NCBI GenBank assembly: GCA_025267735.1
Contig: CM046305.1
Location: 36,787,108 to 36,851,107, forward strand
Direction: 5' to 3'
DNA: 64,000 nucleotides
Origin: Mactra quadrangularis
Taxonomy: Eukaryota; Mollusca; Bivalvia; Venerida; Mactridae
Position 1 is the stretch's first letter, and every line of letters begins with the position of its first letter. The notes below the pieces were generated by a model, which saw only the letters and a program-made list of their open reading frames with translations, was not told the DNA's origin and searched no databases. Shown piece after piece: positions 33,460 through 47,045 of this stretch. The translations under genes and the position numbers were made by a program.

Positions 33460-36400
33460 TTATCGTCTTAATAAACATTGAACATATAAGTTCTATGTTG
33501 CTGTATATCATTGTATAAATATAGAAATATGTGAGTGACAGACAAAATAAAGTATGAATATAAGGATGATGGACAAAATTTAGTATAAATATAGAAATAT
33601 AGGAATGATGAACAATTATAGAATGAATATTGAAATGATGAACAAAATGTAGTATGAATATAGAAAAATAGAAATGATGAACAAAATATAGTATGAATAT
33701 AGAAATATAGGAATGATGAACAAAATATAGTATGAATATAGTAATATAAAATAATGAACAAAATATAGCATGAATATAGGAATGATGAACTAAATATAGC
33801 ATGAATATAGAAATGTTAAACAAACTAAAGCATGAATATTGAAATGATGAACAAAATATAGCATGAAAATAGAAATATAGAAATGATGAACAAAATATAG
33901 CATAAATATAGAAATATAGGAATGATGAACAAATATAGCATGAATATAGAAATGATGCACAAAATATAGCATGAATATAGAAATATAGAAATGATGAACA
34001 AAATATAGCATGAATAAAGGAATGATGAACAAAATATAGCATGAATATAGAAAAATAGAAATGAACATAATATAGCATGACTATAGAAATATAGAAATGA
34101 TTAACAAAATATAGCATGGATATAGGAATGGTGAACAAAATATAGCATGAATATAGAAATATAGGAGTGATGAACTAATATGGCATGAATATAGAAAAAT
34201 AAAAATAATGAACAAAATATAGTATGAATATAGAAATATAAAATAATGAACAAAATATAGCATGAATATAGGAATGATGAACTAAATATAGCATGAATAT
34301 AGAAATGTTAAACAAACTAAAGCATGAATATTGAAATGATGAACAAAATATAGCATGAAAATAGAAATATAGAAATGATGAACAAAATATAGCATAAATA
34401 TAGAAATATAGGAATGATGAACAAATATAGCATGAATATAGAAATGATGCACAAAATATAGCATGAATATAGAAATATAGAAATGATGAACAAAATATAG
34501 CATGAATAAAGGAATGATGAACAAAATATAGCATGAATATAGAAAAATAGAAATGAACATAATATAGCATGACTATAGAAATATAGAAATGATTAACAAA
34601 ATATAGCATGGATATAGGAATGGTGAACAAAATATAGCATGAATATAGAAATATAGGAGTGATGAACTAATATGGCATGAATATAGAAAAATAAAAATAA
34701 TGAACAAAATATAGTATGAATATAGAAATATAGGAATGATGAACAAAATATTGTTTGAATGTAGAAATATAGGAATGATGAACAAAATATAGCATGAATA
34801 TAGAAATATAGGAATGATGAACAAAATATAGCATGAATATAGAAAAATAAAAATGATGAACAAAATATAGTATGAATATAGGAATGATGAACAATATATA
34901 GTATGAATATAGACATATAGGAATGATGAACTAAATATAGCATAAATATATGAATGATATAGTAATAATAAAGAAACATAGGAATGGTGAACAAATTATA
35001 GTATGAATATAGAAATATAGTAATAATGAACACAATATAGCATGAATATAGAAAAAATGAACAAAAAATAGCATAAATATAGAAATGATAAACAAATATA
35101 GCATGAATATAGAAATGATAAACAAAATATAGCATGAATAGATAAATAATAAACAAAATATAGCATGAATATAGAAATAAAGAAATGATGAACAAAATAT
35201 AGTATGAATATAGAAATGATGAACAAAATATAGCATGAATAGAAAAAAATAGAACTGATGAACAAAATATAGTATAAATATAGAAATGTAGGAATGATGA
35301 ACAAAATATAGCATGAATATATGAATGATGACAAAATATAGAAAAAAAAATATAGAAACATAGGAATGGTGAACAAATTATAGTATGAATATAGCAATAT
35401 AGTAATAATGAACACAATATAGCATGAATATAAAAAAAATGAACAAAATATAGCATGAATTTAGAAATATAGGAATGATAAACAAAATATAGCACGAATA
35501 TAGAAATGTTAAACTAAATATAGCATTAATATATAGAAAAAATGAACAAAATATAGCATGAATATAGAAATATAGAAATGATGAACAAAATATAGTATGA
35601 ATATAGGAATGATGAACAAAATATAGCATAAATAGAAAAAAATAGAACTGATGAACAAAATATAGTATGAATATAGGAATGATGAACACAATATAGCATC
35701 AATATAGAAAAATAAAAATGATAAACAAAATATAGTATGAATATAGAAAAAAAGGGATGATGAACAAAATATAGTATGAATATAAAATGAAGAAATGATG
35801 AACAAAATATAGCATGAATATAGACAAGATGAACAAAATATAGCATGAATGTAGAAATATAGTAATGATGAGCAAAATATAGCAAGAATATAGAAATATA
35901 GTTATGATGAACAAAATATAGCATGAATGTAGAAATATAGTAATGATGAGCAAAATATAGCATGGATATAGAAATATAGTTATGATGAACAAAATATAAC
36001 ATGCATACAGAAATATAATAATGATGAACAAAATTAACCTGAATATAGAAATGATGAACAAAATATAGTATGAATATAGAAATAATGAACAAATTATAGA
36101 ATGAATGAGGAATTAGGAAATGATGAACAAAATATAGCATGAATATAGAAATATAATAATGATGAACAAAAAATAGCATGAATATAGAAATTATGAACAA
36201 AATATAGCATGAATATAGATATGATGAGCAAAATATAGCATGAATATGGAAATGATGAACAAAATATAGCATGAATATAGAAATGATGAACAAAATATAG
36301 CATGAATATAGAAACGATGAACAATATAAATCATGAAATTAGAAATAAAGAAATAATGAACAAAATGTATCATGAATATCGAAATCAAAAATACTGTATG

Positions 36401-39400
36401 AATATAGAAATGACGAACCAAATATAGCATAAATATAAAATATAATAATAATAAACAAAAAACTGTATGAATACAGAAGATTAGAAATAATGAACAAAAT
36501 TTAGCATGAATATAGAAAAAGAGAAATGATGAACAAAATATAGTATGAATATAGGAATGATGAACAAAATATAGTATGAATATAGGAATGATGAACAAAA
36601 TATAGCATGAATATAGAAATATAGAAATAATGAACAAAATATAGTATGAATATAGGAATGATGAACAAAATATAGTATGAATATAGGAATGATGAACAAA
36701 ATATAGCATGAATATAGAAAAATAGAAATGATGAACAAAATATAGTATGAATATAGGAATGATGAACAAAATATAGTATGAATATAGGAATGATGAACAA
36801 AATATAGCATGAATATAGAAATATAGAAATAATGAACAAAATATAGTATGAATATAGAAATGAAGAGATAATGAACAAAATAAAGTATGAATATATAAAT
36901 GATGAACAAAATATAGCATGAATATATGAAAGCTGAACAAAATATAGCATGAATATAGAAAAATAGAAATGAACAAAATATAGCATGGATTTAAAAAAAA
37001 GAAATGATGAACAAAGTATAGTATGAATATAGAAATATAGGAATGATGAACAAAATTTAGCCTGAATATAGAAAAATAGAAATGATGAACAAAAAAAGTA
37101 TGAATATAGGAATGAAGAACAAAATAAAGTTTGAATATAAAATGTAGAAACAATGAACAAAATATAGCATGAATATAGAAATTTTAGCATGAATATAGTA
37201 ATGATGAACAAAATATAGCATGAATATAGAAATATAGTAATGATGAACAAAATATAGCATGAATATAGAAATATAGTAATGATGAACAAAATATAGTATG
37301 AATATATAAATATAGTAATGATGAACAAAATATAGCATGAATATATAAATATAGTAATGATGAACAAAATATAACATGAATATAAAAATATAGTAACGAT
37401 GAACAAAATATAGCATGTATATAGAAATATAGTAATGATGAACAAAATATAGCATGAATATAGAAATATAGTAATGATGAACAAAACATATAGCATGAAT
37501 ATAGAAATATAGTAATGATGAACAAAATATAGCATGAATATAGAAATATAAGAATGATAAACAAAATAAAGTATGAATAGAGAAATATAGGAATGCTGAA
37601 CAAAATATAGCATGAATATAGAAATATAGAAATGATGAACAAAATATAGCATGAATATAGAAGTATAGAAATTTTGAACAAAATATAGCACTAATATAAA
37701 AAGATAAGAATGATGAACAAAATATAGCATGAATATAGAAATGATAAACAAATATAGCATGAATATAGAAATGATGAGAAATATAGCACAAACATGGAAA
37801 TATAGGAGTGATGGCAAAATATAATATAAATTTAGAAATATAGGAATAATGAACAAAATATAGTATGAATTAAGGAATAATGAACAAAATATACTATGAA
37901 TATAGATATATAGGAATGATGAATAGAATATAGTATGAATATAGGAATGATGAACAAAATATAGTATGAATATAGGAATGATGTACAAAATATAGTATGA
38001 ATATAGGAATGATGAACAAAATATAGTATTATTATAGAAATATAGGAATGATGAACAAAATATAGTATGAATATAGAAATATAGGAATGATGAACAAAAT
38101 GTAGTATGAATATTGAAATATAGAAATGATGAACAAAATATAGCATGAATATAGAAATATAGATATGATGAACAAAATATAGCATGAATATAGAAATATC
38201 AGAATGAATAACAAAATATAGTATGAATCGAGACATATAGGAATGCTAAACAAAGTATAGCTCGAATATAGAAATATAAGAATGATAAACAAAATATAGC
38301 ATGAATATAGAAATCATAAACAAAATATAGCATGAATTACAAAATAAAGTATGAATACAGAAGTATAGAAATAATGAACGAAATATAGCACTAATATAAA
38401 AAGAAAAGAATGATGACCAAAATATAGCATGAATGTAGAAATGATAAACAAAATATAGCATGAATATAGAAAATATGAAGAAAATATAGCACAAATATGG
38501 AAATATAGGAATGATGGCGAAATATAATATAAATTTAGAAAAAATATGAATGATGAACAAAATATAGCATGAATATAACAATATAGGAATGATGAAAAAA
38601 AATAGTATGAATATAGGAATAATGAACAAAATATAGTATGAATATAGATATACAGAAATGATGAACAAAATATAGTATGAATATAGGAATGATGAACAAA
38701 ATTTAGTAAGAATATAGGAATGATGTACAAAATATAGTATGAATATAGAAAGGATGAACAAAATTTAGTATAATTATAGGAATGATGAACAAAATATAGT
38801 ATTATTATAGAAATATAGAAATGATGAACAAAATATAGCATGAATATAAGAATGATGATCAAAATATAGCATGAATATAGAAATATAGGAATGATGAACA
38901 AAATATAGTATGGATATAGAAATATAGGAATGATGAACAAAATATAACATGAATATAGGAATATAGAAATGATGAACAAATATAGCATGAATATAGTAAC
39001 ATAAAATAATGAACAAAATATAGTATGAATATAGAAATATAGGAATGATGAACAAAATATAGTTTGAATATAGAATTATAGGAAAGATGAACAAAATATT
39101 GTATGAATATAGAAACATAGGAATGGTGAACAAAATATAGCATGAATATAGAAATATAGGAATGATGAACAAAATATAGTATGAATATAGAAATATAGGA
39201 ATGATGAACATAGTATAGTATGAAAATAGAAAAATAGGAATGTTGAACAAAATATAGCACGAATATAGAAATATGGGAATGAAGGAGAAAATATAGTAGG
39301 AATATATGAATGATGAGCATAATATAGTATGAATATAGGAATGATATACAAAAATAATTTGAATACAGAAATATAGTAATGGTGAACAAAATATACTGTG

Positions 39401-39881
39401 AATACAGGATTAATGATCAAAATAAAGTGAAAAATATAGAAATAAAGGAATGATGATCAAAATATTGCTTTAATTAAGGAAAATATAATGAATGGACAAA
39501 TTTAGTGTAAAATATGAATATATGAATGATTGACCATATATAGTGCAAATATTGGATAACATGAATAATGGACAAATATAGTGTAAATATGGGAATAAAG
39601 GGTTGATGGATAAATATAGTGTAAATATATGAATGTATGATAAATGATCAAAATATTGTGTTAATTTAGGAATATATGAATAATAATAAATGTGTTAATG
39701 TATGATGATATAAATAATGATCATTATTAAGTGTAAATATATGAATATATAAATAATGACCAAAATATAGTGCAAACATATGAATATATGAATAATGACC
39801 AAAATATAGTGCAAATATATGAACGATTGACCAAATAAAGTGTTAATATCGGAACATAGGAATAATGGCAAATATAGTGTA
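33460..39881 (-). repeat. 39/31-bp minisatellite array, ~6.4 kb
   Basis: The + strand unit is GAATATAGAAATATAGAAAT followed by GATGAACAAAATATAGCAT (39 bp); a shorter form lacks eight bases (31 bp). A 492-bp block (33745-34236) is repeated almost exactly at 34237-34728. From ~39.4 kb the array decays into GTGTAAATATATGAATA-type units. The 39-bp unit is 13 codons, so long F/Y/I/H-rich frames (up to 495 codons, repeating MLYFVHHFYIS) appear on the minus strand. They change frame at every 31-bp unit, have no gene architecture, and are not annotated as genes. Confidence 0.95.
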
Positions 39882-42383
39882 CCATATTCAGTACAGTCAT
39901 ATACATGTATAGCCTACTGCGGCTGGATTGTCTCCCCCTGAAAATCAGGTCTATTTCTCATATAGACATATAGTACAGTAGCCTATACATGTATATGACT
40001 CTACTGAACATGGTGGACCGATTTCGCGCTTGACCGCTAACAGCCAGCCTAACCAGCACTGCCATTGGTCATGTGTCATGAACAGGTCACCCGATCACCA
40101 CTTTGCGGCTGGATTGTCTCCCCTGAAAGTCCGGTCTTTTTCTCATATAGACATATAGTACAGAAGCCTATACATGTATATGTCTGTACTGAACATGGTG
40201 GACAGATTTCGCGCTTGACCGCTCACAGCCAGCCTAACCAGCACTGCCATTGGTCATGTGTCATGGACAGGTCACCCGGTGACAACTTTGCAGCTGGATT
40301 GTCTCCCCCTGAAAATCAGGTCTATTTCTCATATAGACATACATGTATAATACAGTAGCCTATACATGTATATGACTCTACTGAACATGGCGGACCGATT
40401 TTGCGCTTGACCGCTCACACCCAGCCAAACCAGCACTAAAATTGGTCAAGTGTCATGGACCGGTCATCTGATCACCACTTTGCAGCTGGATTGTCTCCCC
40501 CATGAAAATCTGGTCTAATTCTCTTATAGACATATAGTACAGTAGCCTATACATGTATATGACTCTACTAAACAAGGGGGACCGATTTTGCGCTTGACCG
40601 CTCACAGCCTGCCTAACCAGCACTGCCATTTGTCACATGTCATGGACAGGTCACCCGATCACCACTTTGCGGCTGGATGTCTCCCCCTGAAAATCTGGTA
40701 TTTTTCTCATATAGACATGTAGTACAGTATCCTATACATGTATATGAATCTACTGAACATCGGGGACCGATTTCGCGCTTGACCGCTCACAGCCAGCCTA
40801 ACCAGCACTGCCATTGGTCACGTGTTATGGACAGGTCACCCGATCACCACTTTGCGGCTGGATTGTCTCCCCTGAAAATCTGGTCTATTTCTCACATAGA
40901 CATTCATGTATAATACAATAGCCTATACATGTATATGACTCTACTGAACATTGCGGACCGATTTGGCGCTTGACCACTCACAGCCAGAAAAACCAGCACT
41001 GCCATTGGTCACGTGCCATGGACAGGTCACCCGATCACCACTTTGCGGCTGGATAGTCTCTCCCTGAAAATCTGGTCTATTTCTCATATACACATATAGT
41101 ACAGTAGGCTATACATGTATATGACTGTACTGAACATGGCAGACCGATTTCGCGCTTGACCGCTCACAGCCAGCCTAACGAGCACTGCCATTGGTCACGT
41201 GTTATGGACAGGTCACCCAATCACCACTTTGCGGCTGGATTGTCTCCCCCTGAAAATCTGGTCTTTTTCTCATATAGACATATAGAAAATTAGGCTATAC
41301 ATGTATATAACTCTACTGAACATGGCGGACCAATTTCGCACTTGACCGCTCACAGCCAGCCTAACCAGCACTGCCATTGGTCATGTGTCATGGACAGGTC
41401 ACTCAATCACCACTTTGCGGCTGGATTGTCTCCCCCTGAAAATCTTGTCTAATTCTCATATAGACATATAGTACAGTAGCCTATTCATGCATATGACTCT
41501 ATTGAACATGGCTGACCGATTTGCCACTTGACCGCTCACAGCCAGCCTAACCAGCACTGCCATTTGTCACGTGTCATGAACAGGTCACCCGATCACCACA
41601 ATGCGGCTGGATTGTCTCCCCCTGAAAATCTGGTCTATTTCTCATATTGACATATAGTACAGTAGCCAATACATGTACATGTATATGACTCTACTGAACA
41701 TGGCGGACTGATTTGCTGCTTGACTGCTCAAAGCCAGCCTAACCAGCACTGCTATTGGTCACGTGTCATGGACAGATCACCCGATCACCACTTTGCGGCT
41801 GGATTGTCTCCCCCTGAAAATCTGGTACATTTCTCATATAGACATATAGTACAGTATCCTATACATGTTTATGACTCTACTGAACATGGCGGATCGATTT
41901 CGCGCTTGACCGCTCACAGCCAGCCTAACAAGCACTGCCATTGGTCACGTGTAGTGGACAGGTCACCCGATCTCCACTTTGTGGCTTGATTGTCTCCCCC
42001 TGAAAATCTCGTCTATTTCTCATATAGACATATAGTAGAGTAGCCTATACATATATATGACTCTACTGAACATGGCGGACCGATTTCACGCTTGACCGCT
42101 CACAGCCAGCCTAACCAGCACTGCCATTGGTCACGTGTCATGAACAGGTCACCCTATCACCACTTTGCAGCTGGATTGTTTCCCCCTGAAAATCTGTTCT
42201 ATTTCCTATATTGACATATAGTACAGTAGCCTATACATGTCTATGACTCTACTGAACATGGCGGAATGATTTGCCGCTTGACTGCTCGCAGCCAGCCTAA
42301 AAAGCACTGCCATTGGTCACGTGTCATGGACAGGTCACCTGATCACCACTTTGCGGCTGGATTGTCCCCCCTAAAAATCTGGT
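39882..42383 (+). repeat. 186-bp satellite, array 1 (~13 monomers)
   Basis: The monomer runs from TGCGGCTGGATTGTCTCCCC through CTATTTCTCATATAGACATA, a CAGTAG-CCTATACATGTATATGACT-CTACTG hairpin, GGCGGACCGATTTCGCGC, GCCATTGGTCACGTGTCATG and GATCACCACTT. Successive starts are 186 bases apart (39918, 40104 and so on). The first 37 bases (39882-39918) are an inverted monomer fragment. The array ends in mid-monomer at AATCTGGT, where the 12.7-kb insertion begins. Since 186 = 62 codons, some monomers read through in frame (RSPDHHFAAGLSPPENLVYF); I do not treat these as genes. Confidence 0.95.
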
Positions 42384-42429
42384 TAGGCTAATCAGGCTGA
42401 CTTTTGGGGTTGAAGTCCTTGCAAAAGAA

Positions 42430-44397
42430 ATTAAATTAATTCTACACGAAAGGATATGTTCTCAAAAGCTCACACAAAAAAGTTGCATAAAATCGCATGT
42501 GCACATTTTGCATAAAAACACTTTTAAAACATGCTAAATTGGAAAATTTACGATGGCAATATACGGACACCATACAAGCGTTTTCCAGAAAATACGTCAC
42601 AAAATGACGTCATAATATAACATTCGCACCGCCATATTTTCGAAATTATTGTGAATTATTTCCATCCTTGAATGTGAAGCTTGTTTTCGGAGAAGTTTTA
42701 ATCGGTAAGCTGTTTATATGTACATAAAACTTGTTTATAGGCTTTGCTGAATGTATATTAGAATTAAATATGGTCTTACAGCCTTCTGTCGATTAAAAAT
42801 AGGTCTTATGATATCGAGGTCAAGACCGTCAACACATCCGTGAACCGTGTTGCTAAAATTCATTACTCTTTATTTGTATCTCTGTGAGTTTATTTGTGTG
42901 TTTCTAAAATATAAATTAAATGGGTTTTTTTCAACGTAAGATTTAGTGAAAATCAAAATATGTAATAAAAAACGATTTTGAATAGAGGGTTTTACTTAAC
43001 AATAAAACTACGGAAGCAGGTACTGGCCATAACGTACACGAGACACCAACTACAACCTGTCGTCATCTAAACACAACATACTAGTATTATGCAGTATTTT
43101 AACGACCCATATGTGTGTTTTGTTGAAAGATTCATAATCTAAAGACGTGAAATAGGGTTAATTACCAAATATTACTCTTCACATCCTATTACCGAAAGTT
43201 TTTTTAAACATTTTCAGTGGTAACCTTTTTTGTTTTAACATGTTTTGAATTGAAATTTTGACATGGTATAATTCGGTCCCCGCTCAGTACATTTATATAT
43301 CAAGAAAAGTTAACACACAAAATTTTGTACTTCAAAATCGGGGCTTACAATGTAATCTCGAGAGACACTCGTCTGTAAAAACACGGACGAGCGACATATA
43401 AACCGGACGTTTGAGACGGCGGGAATTGGAATCAAATTCTATCTTATATAAACACAATACATTTTAAAGATTTAAGCAAATCTATAAAGTAACTATATAT
43501 CGCTAATTGTGCAAGATTTAAGTTAAATCAACCATCACTAACTTCAAAATCTATCATTTTCTCCTCTAACCCAATCGTGGTGAATGTACATGATGATATA
43601 GCAGACATGTTTATGACATCATCATGGCGTAAACATGTCAATAATGAACTAAAGGACTGTTCAAATGTTGAAAGCCAGCGGTTAAAACCAGAAGTATTCA
43701 GTAAATGTAGATCTATACGGCTAACTTAATTCAATTTTGCTTCACAATGTTTTTTTTTTTGCTCTTATACGCTTTTAATTGTAATTAAACATCTCGTCAT
43801 AAACGTGAATGTAGCTCTAATGAACTTTAGATCAAAATCATATGCAGATCTAAGTTTATGTCGAAATTAATTATGTGTGTTTGTTTGATTTAACGCCATA
43901 GGAACACATTGTACAGGTCATACTACGGCGTTCATTCAACATTCTCACTCCTCCTGGAATGGCTGAATCTATGAATTTAGCTGTAAACCAACTACTAAGC
44001 GCATGCTTTCGTCAGGAGGCCCTTGTTTGCTTTCTTTATTTAGCAAACAATTATTTAGAAATAGGCACAAACAAATTTGCATCCGTTTTTTAAGCATGCA
44101 CACTTAAAGTAAATCCCCGTATGACGGAAATTTATATATTTGTCAACAACATTAGTACTGATTAAATTTTAAGCATTTTCGTGTTAACTTCACAAGGAAA
44201 TAATTATTTTTTAATGCTTTGATACCACATTAGGTATCTCGGCATTTTATATTCAAAAGATATCAATTAAATCAAGAAATTTGCTTTAAAAAAACAGCTT
44301 TTTTTAAGTGTCCGTTTTTTTGTGCCGCCAAGCGAATACGTACATGTACGTGGGGAGTCTTACAACTAAGATTAGTCACTCTCGAGTCCCCTTCCTA
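42430..44397. other. Left interior of the 12.7-kb insertion, no coding capacity seen
   Basis: AT-rich, unassigned. There are promoter-like GC-richer islands: TGACGTCA at 42605-42612 with GCACCGCCATATTTTCG nearby (a YY1-type GCCAT core), and the hairpin CTCGTCTGT ... CACGGACGAG near 43367-43393. An inverted pair, GACATGTTTA / TAAACATGTC, lies at about 43603-43640. ACGTACATGTACGT is a 14-bp perfect palindrome near 44338. Confidence 0.3.
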
Positions 44398-44419
44398 GTG
44401 ATTCAGTTGCTGAAAACAT

Positions 44420-44450
44420 GATAGATAGATAGATAGATACTTTATTATTT
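44420..44450 (-). repeat. LINE 3' tail: (TATC)n with preceding AATAAAG
   Basis: Read on the minus strand the element ends AATAATAAAGTATCTATCTA with further TATC units. Such short tandem tails, in place of poly(A), occur in several non-LTR clades and mark the 3' end. Confidence 0.8.
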
Positions 44451-44506
44451 GATTTGTGCGTAAGCACATCATCATATTACATAATATACATTACAAGATT
44501 AACTAA

Positions 44507-44820
44507 ACATTACAAAACATACATACAATAAACATGGTACAAACACATATTCAAACACACACCACACACACACCACACCTAGCACACACAAACACAAAAA
44601 CTATCATTCACAAATGTAGCTTTACTTACAAATGTCTATCATTTTATGTTAATTTTCAAAACATTACAAAAGAGTGAAGACAATAATCACGATACAAAAC
44701 TATACAATACATATTCTAACAACACTCCACACACACCACACACACATACCACACACAAGCAATCTTCCACAAATATAGTCTTACTTACAAATATATTTAC
44801 AGATTTATTAATCAACATAT
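44507..44820 (-). repeat. Duplicated segment and ACACC-rich tracts within the LINE 3' UTR
   Basis: Two diverged copies of a ~150-base segment (ACATTACAAAA..., CACACACCACACACA, then CTTTACTTACAAAT or CTTACTTACAAAT) lie at about 44507-44640 and 44660-44800. The 61-codon + strand ORF here is a by-product. Confidence 0.6.
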
Positions 44821-44921
44821 ATAAACTATAAAAAGACAATATAGTAGAAATGTTAACATATATTAAATATTTTTATATGTACATATATGGAGAAGAACGG
44901 TACAATTGTTGTTTTAAGTCA

Positions 44922-47045
44922 TTATTGAACATTAAGGAAACTTTTATTTCGTCTTTCGAATGCTTTTGCTATAAAATTGCCTAATTTAGTTAAAATATTT
45001 GTATTATCATTATTTAATAAATCTAAAAACTTAAGTATGCTCGGGTTACGATAATAGTAACGTGGAATATATTTTTCACGTAAATCTGAATACTTATTAC
45101 AAACTAGAATAAAATGGAATTCATCTTCGATGTCATTATGCGTACACAGAATACACTTACGATCATGTCTTTCTTTTCTGTTTCTGCCATAACGTTGGCT
45201 TTCAATAAATAAGTTGTGAGCTCCTATTCGAATTTTAGTAATACATGAACGTAGTTTAAACGAAAATATTTTAGACATATAAACAGGTGAATTAAAGCTA
45301 TCGTTGACATGCATGTATAGAGTATTAAGACAAGAATTACGAGCTACGTCACCATACCATTTTTGTACGAAACTGTCGATTAATGTTTTCTTAAATAATT
45401 CAATAAACGGTTTAGTTTCTACATTATATGGATTATTAAAAACATATGTAAAACCATACTCGTCTAATAATTCTTTTATATTGGTTACCCAGGTTGTAGT
45501 ACCTTTAAAATGGCGATCCAAGACGTCATTATAAACAGTTTTTAGTATAATATTTTCGGTTTTAATTAACTTAAACCAATACTTTAAAAAATATATATAA
45601 CGGGTGATACATAGTGGGTATCTGCCCAATTCCCCGTAAATAGCGGCATTGCTTGTTGATTGTTTTACCCCTAATATAGACTTGCAGTATTGTAAATGTA
45701 CACGTTCAAGATCTTTAGATTTTGTGAAACCCCAAGTTGAACAACCATAATTTAAAATTGAGCTTACAAAAGCATCGAACAATTGCAATGCTACATGGGG
45801 CTGAATTGCAAGTTTTTTAACATTATTTAATAATACATGCATTGCTTTTAAAGCTTTTGCTTTCAAGCATTTATTATTCAACAAAAATGTACCGGTATAA
45901 TTAAAGGTAACCCCTAGATAGTTAAAATTATCAACTGTTTCTATTAATTTATTATCATAATGCCATATTTCATTATTTTTCAATTTGCCTCTTTTACGAA
46001 ATACTACAACTTTTGTTTTGTCTGTATTAACCTCTAACCCCCATTTGTTGCAATACAGATGCAAGTAGTTAAGGCTATTTTGTAAATCTTCTACAGTTTC
46101 ACTAAATAACACCATATCATCGGCGAAAAGTAAAGTAATTATGCATATTTCATTAATTGATAAACCACATTTAGGATCATTCTGTAAGAATAGTTCTAAA
46201 TCGTTTAAAAATAAAGCGAAAAAAGTTGGGGAATTGTTTTGACCTTGTCGTAGACCCACTGCTATTTCGAAAAAATCAGAGAAATTATTATTATGCTTTA
46301 CGCATGATTTAACGATATTGTACATACTTTTAAACATAATGAGTATTTTACCATCTAATCCTAGATGAAATAATTTATACCATAATGCATTGCGATTAAT
46401 TGAATCAAACGCCTTTTTTAGATCTATAAAAGCACAATACAATCTTTTTTTATCAGATAAATATTTTTCAATTAAATTGTACAAAATAAAGATAGCGTCA
46501 GCAGTGCTATGATCCTTACGGAATCCAAACTGAGCGTCAGTAAGTAAATCATATTTATTATACCAATTTTCAACCCTGGAATTTAATATACTTGCAAATA
46601 TTTTTCCTAGATTACTTAAAAGCGTTATACCGCGATAATTATTTACATCTGCTTCCGGACCCCGTTTATGTAACGGCACAATAAATCCTTGAGCCCATGA
46701 TTCCGGAAAAACACCTGAGTTAAAAACTTTATTGAATAAGTCACATAAATGACCAGATAAAATATCGCTTGTATCTATAAAATACTCATTCATGAGATTA
46801 TCTGCTGGACATGTTGTTTTATTACGCTTAAGTTTTTTTATTGCTTTTTCAACTTCCGTTATAGAAATTTGTACATTTAATTCCGAATAGGTCTCATTAT
46901 CAATGTTAAAATTACTAGAACTATTAAACTGTTCAACAAAATCTAGTTGTTTAACGTCAATATCATCAAACATGCTAGAAAAATACTGTTTAAAATCATT
47001 TTCTGACAATTTTGAACTCGGAGTTGTATTATTTTTCTTAAAAAA
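44922..47045 (-). CDS. LINE ORF2, 3' part: reverse transcriptase and zinc motif
   Basis: The frame is open from the T8 run to the stop at 44922, about 695 codons from the first TTG. Motifs in order: NYRGITLLSNLGKIF (RT finger region), FGFRKDHSTADAIF, FIDLKKAFDS (motif A aspartate, ~194-203), GLRQGQNNSP (motif B, with an unusual QNNSP), LLFADDMVLF (catalytic FADD, ~293-302), then a thumb and connector region. A C-terminal CILC...HFILVC zinc motif lies at about 619-637. Together with the endonuclease this performs target-primed reverse transcription. There are no internal stops, so apart from the upstream frame break the coding sequence looks functional. Confidence 0.9.
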   Translation of the reverse strand, partial: FFKKNNTTPSSKLSENDFKQYFSSMFDDIDVKQLDFVEQFNSSSNFNIDNETYSELNVQISITEVEKAIKKLKRNKTTCPADNLMNEYFIDTSDILSGHLCDLFNKVFNSGVFPESWAQGFIVPLHKRGPEADVNNYRGITLLSNLGKIFASILNSRVENWYNKYDLLTDAQFGFRKDHSTADAIFILYNLIEKYLSDKKRLYCAFIDLKKAFDSINRNALWYKLFHLGLDGKILIMFKSMYNIVKSCVKHNNNFSDFFEIAVGLRQGQNNSPTFFALFLNDLELFLQNDPKCGLSINEICIITLLFADDMVLFSETVEDLQNSLNYLHLYCNKWGLEVNTDKTKVVVFRKRGKLKNNEIWHYDNKLIETVDNFNYLGVTFNYTGTFLLNNKCLKAKALKAMHVLLNNVKKLAIQPHVALQLFDAFVSSILNYGCSTWGFTKSKDLERVHLQYCKSILGVKQSTSNAAIYGELGRYPLCITRYIYFLKYWFKLIKTENIILKTVYNDVLDRHFKGTTTWVTNIKELLDEYGFTYVFNNPYNVETKPFIELFKKTLIDSFVQKWYGDVARNSCLNTLYMHVNDSFNSPVYMSKIFSFKLRSCITKIRIGAHNLFIESQRYGRNRKERHDRKCILCTHNDIEDEFHFILVCNKYSDLREKYIPRYYYRNPSILKFLDLLNNDNTNILTKLGNFIAKAFERRNKSFLNVQ

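Noticed and set aside
33443..39420. Long minus-strand ORFs (up to 495 codons) rich in F, Y, I, H and C
   Set aside because: They are translations of a 39/31-bp minisatellite. Several frames are open at once, starts and ends fall at random in the array, and no domain or gene signal is present.
45304..45534. Plus-strand ORFs within the LINE (also 48055-48246, 48185-48394, 48569-48784 and 49031-49423)
   Set aside because: They are shadows of the minus-strand LINE reading frames.
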